Shown here piece after piece: positions 15,646 through 22,728 of a stretch of DNA of 29,258 bases (position 1 is its first letter; each line of letters begins with the position of its first letter). The DNA comes from Bacillota bacterium (GTDB lineage: Bacteria; Bacillota; Clostridia; Acetivibrionales; DSM-1351), in NCBI GenBank assembly GCA_023392075.1, contig JAEVZU010000058.1, positions 1 through 29,258 on the forward strand, read 5' to 3'. The translations under genes and the position numbers were made by a program. The notes beneath the pieces were generated by a model. It had not been told where the DNA came from. It saw nothing but the letters and a program-made list of their open reading frames with translations, and did not search any database.

Positions 15646-16818
15646 TTATTGCAATATCTTAATTCTTCGCGAAAGAACCAGGTTAAGGAACGCGATAACG
15701 GCTGCTGCCATAAATACGGCCTGATACCCGACCTCCAGCCACAAAAGACCTCCAAAAATAGGAATGACCATTGAAGCTATGTGCTGCAGGCTTACCCCGG
15801 TCGACAGCGTCGGGGTCACATCGGCAAGATCGACGGCAATCTTCCGTACATATGTTGACCGCGCCATTTCGACCGCAGACATGGAGTTGTCAATGACATA
15901 ACAGCCTGCTATGATTACCACGGCGACGCCGGTTGAGAAAATTCTGTCCGAAAATGCATATCCTAGACAGATAACAAACAACAGAATAGCCTCCAAAGTC
16001 AGGACAAATCGTTCACCACGGCTGTCAATCATATTTCCTATCAGTTTCCTTGTGCCTATACTGATTGTGGCAACTACGATACCCAGGATTGCAAACATCT
16101 GAGGCTTTACATCAAACACCTTTATCAGTACCCACGGCGCAAAAGTCAGAAAAATTTGATTCCTTGCGCCACTGATAATGGCCAGTATATAATAGAGCGA
16201 ATAACGTTTTCTAAAAACAAATCTTATTTTTCTGACTTCCGGTTGGCCCTTTTTCATCATCCCCACTGCAAAAGCAGCGAACACATAGAAAATAGTGCCT
16301 GTGACAAACGCAACCTGATAAGTCATATGTATAAAATTAAAACCCACGAAGATATAAACATAAGCAATGATACTTCCTGTTAAACCAAAGGCACTGATGG
16401 TTCCAAGCCTGGCACCGAAAGATTCCTGGTTGGACAGGGACATGCCGATGGAAGGCGTAACGGGCATGACCATGTGTGTGCCGAGGCTGTACATCATCAT
16501 CCAGATGATCATGAGTGCAAAAGTCGGAGAGAGCATACCGAGTCCAAGCATACCCATCCCTGCTGCTGCCATGCCGAGCATGGCAATCCGTACATCGCCG
16601 GCAAAACTTAATACAGCCAGAATTAACATAATAAAGAAGCCCGGTGCTTCTCTGGGCACCTCGAGGAAGCCCCTGATATCCTCGGATAGTTTGAATATAT
16701 CACTTAAGTAGTTGTTGAATATTGAGGTGTTAATGCCTGCTCCGATTCCGGAGAACAGCCCCGCAAGCAAAAACAGATTAAAGTCCCGTTCAGTATGGAA
16801 ATTTGTGCGTAATCTCAT
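15646..16818 (-). CDS. Major facilitator superfamily transporter
   Basis: 390 residues, about 12 hydrophobic segments with the usual central loop near residues 190-205 (KKGQPEVRKIRF). Conserved glycines in the first helix (LFSGIGAGINTSIFNNYLSD) and the acidic/basic pattern fit the MFS, but it lacks a clear sugar-porter or drug-antiporter signature. The substrate could be a sugar, an oligosaccharide or a xenobiotic. The start ATG has only a weak ribosome binding site (GAGAG). Its promoter lies back to back with that of the esterase-PadR operon, so both could answer to the same operator region. Confidence 0.87.
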   Translation of the reverse strand: MRLRTNFHTERDFNLFLLAGLFSGIGAGINTSIFNNYLSDIFKLSEDIRGFLEVPREAPGFFIMLILAVLSFAGDVRIAMLGMAAAGMGMLGLGMLSPTFALMIIWMMMYSLGTHMVMPVTPSIGMSLSNQESFGARLGTISAFGLTGSIIAYVYIFVGFNFIHMTYQVAFVTGTIFYVFAAFAVGMMKKGQPEVRKIRFVFRKRYSLYYILAIISGARNQIFLTFAPWVLIKVFDVKPQMFAILGIVVATISIGTRKLIGNMIDSRGERFVLTLEAILLFVICLGYAFSDRIFSTGVAVVIIAGCYVIDNSMSAVEMARSTYVRKIAVDLADVTPTLSTGVSLQHIASMVIPIFGGLLWLEVGYQAVFMAAAVIAFLNLVLSRRIKILQ

Positions 16819-16855
16819 TTATTTACCAGCTCTCATAGTAGTCACAACTCCAGCA

Positions 16856-16884
16856 ATTATAACATAGGAAATTGCTGCTTTCAA
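16856..16884 (-). promoter_or_regulatory. Promoter of the MFS gene
   Basis: Minus strand TTGAAA (16884-16879), 17-base spacer, TATAAT (16861-16856), giving a leader of about 30 bases. Confidence 0.7.
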
Positions 16885-16930
16885 TGAATTTTATAAATTG
16901 CTTTTTGGATTAACGTTATATTTTTCCTTG

Positions 16931-16958
16931 TTGACAATTAGTCTATTCAGAGTATACT
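16931..16958 (+). promoter_or_regulatory. Promoter of the esterase-PadR-pseudoABC operon
   Basis: A consensus TTGACA (16931-16936), 16-base spacer and TATACT (16953-16958). A TAGTCTA half-site sits inside the spacer at 16939-16945. Confidence 0.8.
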
Positions 16959-16969
16959 GGTGTATGGTT

Positions 16970-16985
16970 TAGTCTAATTAGACTA
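16970..16985. promoter_or_regulatory. 16-bp perfect palindrome, likely repressor operator
   Basis: TAGTCTAATTAGACTA is its own reverse complement and sits just downstream of the predicted start site. The same half-site occurs between the -35 and -10 boxes. The PadR regulator encoded two genes on is the natural candidate, by inference. Confidence 0.65.
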
Positions 16986-17052
16986 TTTGATCAGAAAGTA
17001 TTGAGAACAGTTACTGATTTTGAGTAATTTGTTATAATTAGAAAGGAAAAAT

Positions 17053-17886
17053 ATGATGATTAGATCTTTTTTAATGATAGGGCAATCCAATATGGCGGGG
17101 CGAGGGTTTTTACATGAAGTTCCCCCTATTATAAACGAGCGCATAAAAATGCTGCGCAATGGTAAATGGCAAATGATGGCGGAACCGGTGAACTATGACC
17201 GTCCTGTTTCTGGTGTCAGCCCGGCGGCTTCATTTGCGGACGCATGGTGTTCAAAGTATCCGGAAGAAACGGTTGGTTTGATCCCATGCGCCGAAGGTGG
17301 TAGTTCGCTGGACAACTGGGCTGTTGATGGTGAGTTGTTTCTGCATGCTGTCAGCGAAGCCAGATTTGCCATGCGGCATAGCACCTTGACAGGTATTTTG
17401 TGGCATCAAGGTGAAAGTGACAGTGCAGGTGGCAGTTATAAAGTGTATTACGACAAGTTATTATTAATTGTGCAAGCGCTTAGAAAAGCCCTTGACGCTC
17501 CAGAGGTACCGCTCATTATTGGCGGCCTGGGAGACTTTCTGGGTAAATCGGGGTTTGGGGAGCACTGTGTTGAGTATGAGTATATAAACGATGCCCTGCA
17601 AAAATTTGCTTTTGAACAGCCCAATTGCTGCTTCGTATCGGCGCAAGGCCTAACGGCGAATCCAGACGGCATCCATGTAGATGCAATATCTCAAAGGTAT
17701 TTTGGTCTGCGTTATTTTGAAGCCTTTGACAAAAGGATGCATGTTTTAGCACCGCTGGGCAATGAGAGTGAGCTTTTGGACAGACTTAACGCCAGAACGC
17801 ATACACAAGCTGAATTGATGTTTATGAAGCACATGGATTTCGCTCTTGGCAAGCTATCGAATGAAGCATTTTTCAAAGCTCTGTGA
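17053..17886 (+). CDS. SGNH carbohydrate (sialate-type) O-acetylesterase
   Basis: 277 residues, SASA/DUF303 family. Block I GQSNMAGRG carries the nucleophile S12, block III WHQGESDS (~117-124) is family-specific, and block V DGIH supplies D205 and H208. There is no signal peptide, so it is probably cytoplasmic and would deacetylate an imported acetylated sugar. AAAGGAAAA precedes tandem ATGs at 17053 and 17056. It is first in an operon with a PadR regulator, whose start lies 10 bases after its stop, and the degenerate ABC gene. The activity is well supported; the sugar is not known. Confidence 0.88.
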   Translation: MMIRSFLMIGQSNMAGRGFLHEVPPIINERIKMLRNGKWQMMAEPVNYDRPVSGVSPAASFADAWCSKYPEETVGLIPCAEGGSSLDNWAVDGELFLHAVSEARFAMRHSTLTGILWHQGESDSAGGSYKVYYDKLLLIVQALRKALDAPEVPLIIGGLGDFLGKSGFGEHCVEYEYINDALQKFAFEQPNCCFVSAQGLTANPDGIHVDAISQRYFGLRYFEAFDKRMHVLAPLGNESELLDRLNARTHTQAELMFMKHMDFALGKLSNEAFFKAL

Positions 17887-17896
17887 GGTGTAGTTT

Positions 17897-18415
17897 ATGA
17901 TTCAATTGCTGATTTTAGGTTTATTAATGCAAAATCCGGGATCAAATGGATATGAACTCCTGGCACTCATGAAAGAACGGCACTATAAATATATTGTGAA
18001 TTTTACAAAGGGTTCTTTTTACTACAATCTTAAAAATTTAGAAGAGAAAGAATTGATTAAGCAGGTTATTCCTTCAGAGCGAAGCAGGGAAAGTTACCAT
18101 TATATCATTACGGAGCAAGGAAAAGATGAGTTTCAGAATTTAATGTACAAGTACGGGGCAAAGTCAGAATATGTTAACTTGTCTTTTTATGCGGCACTCT
18201 TATTTGCCAGGGAATACAAAACCGACAATCTGGTCAGGCTGATTGACATTCAAATAGGGCAGACCGAAGCTAAAATGCTCTTATTAAAGGACGCCCTGGA
18301 AGGTGAGCAGCAACTGCCAATGTATTTTAGAAAGATGCTGGAAAACTCCATATCGCACCATTCGGTAAACTTAGAATGGTTTAAATCGCTTTTAAAGGAT
18401 GTACATTGTCAATAG
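17897..18415 (+). CDS. PadR-family transcriptional regulator
   Basis: 172 residues. The N-terminal winged helix (~1-85: LGLLMQNPGSNGYELLALM, FTKGSFYYNLKNLEEKELI, then the YHYIITEQGKDEF wing) is the PadR signature, and the C-terminal ~90 residues are helical and should dimerise (PadR-s1/Vir-like). PadR proteins repress until a small molecule binds, and often control ABC exporters or detoxification genes. GAGGTG overlaps the end of the esterase gene, indicating coupled expression. The palindrome at 16970-16985 fits an autoregulatory operator. The family call is confident. Confidence 0.9.
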   Translation: MIQLLILGLLMQNPGSNGYELLALMKERHYKYIVNFTKGSFYYNLKNLEEKELIKQVIPSERSRESYHYIITEQGKDEFQNLMYKYGAKSEYVNLSFYAALLFAREYKTDNLVRLIDIQIGQTEAKMLLLKDALEGEQQLPMYFRKMLENSISHHSVNLEWFKSLLKDVHCQ

Positions 18416-18442
18416 AGGGTACTATCATAAAGGGATAATAGT

Positions 18443-19894
18443 ATGAAAAAAGAGATACTTCGAATGGAAAATGTAATAAGTGAAGATCCGGATATGACAA
18501 ATCTTGATAATTTTAATATCCACATGTTCCAAGGGGAGATACTGGGCCTGATTGGAGTGAACGACTATGGAAAAGACGTGTTGGTCAATCTTATATGCAA
18601 AAATATGCCGATAAAGTTCGGGCGGATTTATTTTTCCAATGTGTTAGTAAACAGTTATCACTATAGTGACGGTTCTGATAATAAGGTATATGTAATCGAT
18701 CAGGAAAGTAAACTGATAAATGATTTAACTGTAACAGATAATGTATTTGTACTGAGGAAAAGCTTCAAAAAGTACATTATCAGCGGAAAAGTTTTGGGAA
18801 CACAGCTAAATCAATTACTAAAAGAATTGGAAGTATCATTGGATCCTAAAGCTGTTTGTATGGATTTAACAGAATATGAAAGATGTGTGGCAGAAGTATT
18901 AAAAGCAGTAATACAAGGGGTAAAGCTTATTATAGTCAATGATCTAAGTAATATTTTAAGTGCCGATGATTTTCAGAATTTTAAGAAACTTTTAATGAAA
19001 ATGGCAAAAAAGAATTATTCCATACTATATATTGGAAACCACCATGAAGAAATTTTTCCTATTTGTGACAGAGCAGTCTTAATGCAAGACGGAAGAATAA
19101 TTAAAGTATTGGATAAAAAGGAAATGTCGGATGAGAAAATATTACCATACACCATTTCATTAAAAGATACCCAGCCTGCCATTAAAAATACCGATAATAA
19201 AGATACAATATATTTTCACGATATAAGCACTAGCTACTTGAATAAAGTTTCATTTTCAGTTCAAGCCGGTGAATGTATCATATTATATGACAAAAGCAGT
19301 AAACTGCAGTTGGATACTGTTAACTTTTTGAGTGGTGAGCAGGAGATAGTATCCGGAGCGATTGCACTGGGACATAAAGTATTAAACCCTAAGAAAATGT
19401 ACAAGTATTTTGGAAATGAAATAGTGTTTATTGGAGAAGATGCATTAAGTTCAATGCTCTTTTATGATATGAGTTATATTAATAATTTTTGCTTCCTGCT
19501 GGATAAAAAGACCAATAGAAGCAATATTACCGGAAAAGTTAAAAGGAGTATCCAACAAGAATACTATAAAGAATTAGGTAATGAAGTATATGCAAATGAT
19601 TTAAGGGAACTGGATAAAAAATCGCTTTACAATTTAATTTACTACCGGGTTCATTTATTAAATCCAAAAATTGTTTTTGTTGTTCAGCCTTTTTCTAATG
19701 CAGATATGTATGTAAGACGTCATATTATTCATTTGATTCGGATTTTAAAACGCAAGGGAATTGCAGTTGTTATACTTGCTGTAAGTATTTCTGACAGCCT
19801 GCATGTAGCCGACAGGCTATTGCTCTTGGAAGAAGGTACAATTAAGGAAGAATACTTTCCGGATACCTTTAGTCAAATCAGAATCAGCGATTAA
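18443..19894 (+). CDS. Degenerate tandem ABC ATPase (RbsA/XylG-like pseudo-ATPase)
   Basis: 483 residues, collinear with two-domain sugar-import ATPases such as the intact copy at 25569, but with its catalytic motifs lost. In domain 1, Walker A reads GVNDYGKD (38-45; K44 kept, Ser/Thr replaced by Asp), the signature loop LTEYERC (142-148) replaces LSGGQ, and Walker B VNDLS (165-169) lacks the Asp-Glu pair. Q87 and an H-loop His (H200/H201) survive. In domain 2, the nucleotide loop reads ILYDKSSKLQLD, the signature is LRELDKKS, and the Walker B region is FVVQPFSNAD. The frame is intact over full length, with a good ribosome binding site (AAAGGGA), so this is not simple decay. It is third in the PadR operon. 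A non-hydrolysing regulatory or scaffolding role is inferred. Confidence 0.88.
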   Translation: MKKEILRMENVISEDPDMTNLDNFNIHMFQGEILGLIGVNDYGKDVLVNLICKNMPIKFGRIYFSNVLVNSYHYSDGSDNKVYVIDQESKLINDLTVTDNVFVLRKSFKKYIISGKVLGTQLNQLLKELEVSLDPKAVCMDLTEYERCVAEVLKAVIQGVKLIIVNDLSNILSADDFQNFKKLLMKMAKKNYSILYIGNHHEEIFPICDRAVLMQDGRIIKVLDKKEMSDEKILPYTISLKDTQPAIKNTDNKDTIYFHDISTSYLNKVSFSVQAGECIILYDKSSKLQLDTVNFLSGEQEIVSGAIALGHKVLNPKKMYKYFGNEIVFIGEDALSSMLFYDMSYINNFCFLLDKKTNRSNITGKVKRSIQQEYYKELGNEVYANDLRELDKKSLYNLIYYRVHLLNPKIVFVVQPFSNADMYVRRHIIHLIRILKRKGIAVVILAVSISDSLHVADRLLLLEEGTIKEEYFPDTFSQIRISD

Positions 19895-19972
19895 TACCCA
19901 AAGAATATCCCCCCTATTCCAAACAAACACCCCTATAATTACAAATTTAGGGGTGTTATACTCATTCTGTAA
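19872..19972 (+). repeat. 101-bp direct repeat, copy 1
   Basis: Aligns without gaps to 25420-25520 with 9 differences, and a shared 11-mer (TCATAAAGCAT) follows both. It starts inside the last codons of the pseudo-ATPase gene. It contains a hairpin with 10-bp arms AACACCCCTA (19926-19935) and TAGGGGTGTT (19948-19957), and a TATACT right after. Confidence 0.9.
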
Positions 19973-20031
19973 ATGTCTCATAAAGCATCCTATCAAGTTT
20001 ATACTATTGTGTACTTGTTTATATACATTAT

Positions 20032-20190
20032 CTTATAACGAGGCAATAAAATGTCCCCCACCTCTCTTAGATGGCGGGTACCGCTTCGGGTTTCAGGCGG
20101 CGAGCATATCTCCCGCCTCGTTGAAACGCCGCTGATGTAAGAAAATTATCCTACAACCGGAAAATTTTCTTTGAATTGAGGCGTTATAAG
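20032..20190 (+). ncRNA. GC-rich structured element with 9-bp terminal inverted repeats
   Basis: CTTATAACG (20032-20040) and CGTTATAAG (20182-20190) are perfect inverted ends. Inside is a stable bulged hairpin: GTTTC (20090-20094) with GAAAC (20123-20127), AGGCGG (20095-20100) with CCGCCT (20113-20118), and GAG with CTC closing the loop CATAT. GAAAATT/AATTTTC (20141-20147/20162-20168) forms another. It ends 40 bases before the chemoreceptor start, so it could be a cis-acting RNA leader. A small mobile-element remnant (MITE, or an IS200/IS605 right end) is the main alternative. No known riboswitch consensus was recognised, and the ncRNA label is tentative. Confidence 0.4.
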
Positions 20191-20230
20191 CAAAGTACTG
20201 TTAATTAATTTTGGATTTGGAGGAGATTAA

Positions 20231-22390
20231 ATGAAAGTAATGCCTGTAGGATCTAAAATCAAACAATCAATTACTTCTTTATTTGCAAAAGTGTCATCCG
20301 GATTTGAGGGCAGATCTATACTTCTAAGAAAATTTAAAATTAAAACCAGATTAATAGCTTCCTTTGTCTTATTGTTAATAGCCATGTTATTAGTCACAAG
20401 CGTGTATTCTTATAGCAGCTCAACAAATACAATGAATGAAAGAGTAAGAACAGACTCATTACAGGTTATGGGCCAGACGAGTGTTATACTGAATAATGAG
20501 TTGAAAAGGATGGAAGATTATTTTTTGGATATAGGCTTGAACGGTGCTGTTCAGGATGCATTGAATAAATATATGGTTGGAAATAAATTTGAACAATTGG
20601 ACCAGTCAAGAACTCTGAAAAGCTTTTTATCAATCAAATTTGCAGCCTCAAATGATATAGCTTATTGCGGAATATATCATGGAGGCAGCTTTACTCAGGT
20701 AGAAGCTTATAATACTGCTAGTGTGTCTCCGGATATTGAGGCAATAGCTGAAAAAGACTTAAAGCAGCTGGAGTGGTCAGACTTTAAAGTTGCTCCCTCA
20801 AATTCCAATATTACCTCTTATTACGGTATACAACAAAATATTGCTTCTATTACAGATAAACAAAACGTCCTGGCAAAAATGGTTTTAATTCCAAAAAACA
20901 ATTATCTTGCCAGCGCATTTGAAAAATTGGACATCGGAAAAGACCCAAAGACTGAAAAGGCTTTCCCCATATTTGTTGCGGATAACAATGGAAAGATAAT
21001 AGCATCAAGAACAGTTGACGAATATCCCACAGGCAAAGCCACAGAAGTTTCAGCGTTAATTGCCGGTAATATTATGAAAAATATTAAAAAGGGCTCAACA
21101 GCCTTGGAAGCCGGTAACCTGGATTTGAATATCGGGGGCAGCACCAGACTGGTTACATATTCTCAAATAAATAAAGATAAGCAGCTGTTTGTTATTTCAG
21201 TTATTCCATATTATTATTTAAACAGTGCTGCAGAGAAACTTAGAACAAATATTTTTATTATCGGGTTTATATGTGTTGCAATTGCTTTTGCATTGTGCAT
21301 TGTCATTGCCAGGAGTGTTTCCCAACCTTTGAACAGATTGGTCCAAATAATGAAAAAAGCAAAAGACGGCGATTTGACAGACCAAATTCAGGATAATGAA
21401 AAAGATGAAATAGCAGATGTATGTCAAAATTATAATGATATGCTTTTGAATATAAACTCACTTATAGCAAATGTCAGAAATTCTACACAATGTGTTCTTA
21501 GTGTGGCTAACAAGATTTCAATTGCATCGAAATCTACATATAGTGCTTCGGAACAAGTGGCTGTGACAGCTGAACAGATTGCTAAGGGTGCAGCAGATCA
21601 GGCAGCCGAAATAAATGACAGTGTCGGTAATATGGATCAGCTATCGGAGGGTATTACACTTGTTGAAAACGATATAGCAAAAGTAACGATTCAAGCCAAT
21701 AAAATTAAAAACTTAAACACAGATGTGTCAAACACTATTGAAGCCCTTAATTTAAAGTCAAACCAGGTAAGTGATGCAACTGGTAAAGTTTCAGCAAATA
21801 TTTATGATTTGAGTAAAAGTATGCAGGAAATACAAAAAATACTTAAAATTATGAACTCAATTTCAGAGCAGACAAATCTTTTGTCATTGAATGCAGCCAT
21901 TGAGGCCGCTCGGGCAGGCGAATCAGGGAAGGGGTTTGCTGTGGTGGCAAATGAGGTCAGGAAGCTGGCAGATAAATCAAAAGAGTTTACCGGCAGCATA
22001 AGTGACATTATTGCTTCTATTGAACATAAAACCAATGTTACTGTTGAACAGGTTAAAAATTCTGATATTGCTGTCAAGGCACAAAAAATAGCTGTTAAAA
22101 ATACCGAAGAATTATTTAACATGGTATTCGGTTCTGTAGAAATAGTTTTAAATGATATAGCAAGAACAGAAAAATCTGTTGCAGGCATAGTAAAGGCAAA
22201 GGGTAAGGTTTTAGAGTCAATGGAAAATATTTCAGCAGTCGCAGAGGAATCGGCTGCCACAACAGAAATGATTTCCGCAAGTACACAAGAACAATTCGCG
22301 TCGGCAGAAGAACTGTCAAATAATGCAAGCGACCTGGAGAGTCTTTCAATAGTTTTGAACAGTGAACTGGATAAGTTTAAGACGAAGTGA
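20231..22390 (+). CDS. Methyl-accepting chemotaxis protein with YesM-like outer sensor
   Basis: 719 residues. Membrane helix 1 is ~41-61, followed by an extracellular sensor (~62-335), helix 2 (~339-360), HAMP (~361-415) and a methyl-accepting signalling domain (~430-719). The receptor tip (EQTNLLSLNAAIEAARAGES, from ~546) should contact CheA/CheW. The start of the outer domain (RLIASFVLLLIAMLLVTSVY, then YSSSTNTMNERV and MKRMEDYF-like helices) resembles the double-Cache sensors of YesM-type histidine kinases rather than typical chemoreceptors. GGAGGAG at 20219-20225 fixes the ATG. Its position directly before a response regulator and a sensorless kinase suggests a shared ligand. The ligand is unknown, probably a sugar. 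Confidence 0.93.
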   Translation: MKVMPVGSKIKQSITSLFAKVSSGFEGRSILLRKFKIKTRLIASFVLLLIAMLLVTSVYSYSSSTNTMNERVRTDSLQVMGQTSVILNNELKRMEDYFLDIGLNGAVQDALNKYMVGNKFEQLDQSRTLKSFLSIKFAASNDIAYCGIYHGGSFTQVEAYNTASVSPDIEAIAEKDLKQLEWSDFKVAPSNSNITSYYGIQQNIASITDKQNVLAKMVLIPKNNYLASAFEKLDIGKDPKTEKAFPIFVADNNGKIIASRTVDEYPTGKATEVSALIAGNIMKNIKKGSTALEAGNLDLNIGGSTRLVTYSQINKDKQLFVISVIPYYYLNSAAEKLRTNIFIIGFICVAIAFALCIVIARSVSQPLNRLVQIMKKAKDGDLTDQIQDNEKDEIADVCQNYNDMLLNINSLIANVRNSTQCVLSVANKISIASKSTYSASEQVAVTAEQIAKGAADQAAEINDSVGNMDQLSEGITLVENDIAKVTIQANKIKNLNTDVSNTIEALNLKSNQVSDATGKVSANIYDLSKSMQEIQKILKIMNSISEQTNLLSLNAAIEAARAGESGKGFAVVANEVRKLADKSKEFTGSISDIIASIEHKTNVTVEQVKNSDIAVKAQKIAVKNTEELFNMVFGSVEIVLNDIARTEKSVAGIVKAKGKVLESMENISAVAEESAATTEMISASTQEQFASAEELSNNASDLESLSIVLNSELDKFKTK

Positions 22391-22728
22391 GCTCATGGCA
22401 AATGATATGTTACTGCTAATATTAATAGTCTATTAAAAAATTACATGTTTACATAAAAAATAGATCAAATAACTTTTAAAATTGTATGTTTTAAGTTATA
22501 TTGTTACTATAGTTGTTTTTACCCTCTAGTGGCAATATACAATACGTTTTTGAGTGGTTAATTTGCCCTGCGGCGTGTTACTATGTTTTAATATTTATTT
22601 TTCTATTAAGGGTAATGGTTTTAAATAAGAAATATAATGTGGTAAAAGTCATAAAATTCACTTTTTAAAAAAGAACATTGTATCTTTCCATAATTGGGTC
22701 TGTATGTATGCAAAAAGAAAGGTGTAGT
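22391..22728 (+). other. A/T-rich intergenic region
   Basis: 338 bases without a credible gene. An inverted repeat ATAACTT/AAGTTAT (22469-22475 with 22493-22499), with inner AAAA/TTTT pairing, may be a weak terminator of the chemoreceptor gene. No convincing -35/-10 pair was found for the response regulator. Confidence 0.4.

Noticed and set aside
15634..15660. Small inverted repeat ATATTG/CAATAT between the converging hydrolase and MFS genes
   Set aside because: Only 6 bp, A/T-only apart from one pair, and overlapping the MFS stop; too weak to call a terminator.
18443..19894. Calling the ABC-like gene a pseudogene
   Set aside because: There is no frameshift or stop, the start signals are good and structural positions are retained; motif loss with an intact frame fits a repurposed protein better.
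19953..20135. Open frame of 60 codons across the end of the repeat and the structured element
   Set aside because: It has no ribosome binding site, runs through hairpin-forming DNA, and its composition is unlike a protein; better explained as a by-product of the GC-rich element.
20113..20140. GAAAC and CTGATG near each other, suggestive of a hammerhead ribozyme core
   Set aside because: The order is wrong, the core requires CUGANGA and reads CTGATGT, and no matching three-helix arrangement could be drawn.
20032..20230. Possible c-di-GMP riboswitch before the chemoreceptor
   Set aside because: c-di-GMP riboswitches often precede such genes, but the conserved GGCAAACC/GACGCAAAGCC type elements are absent.
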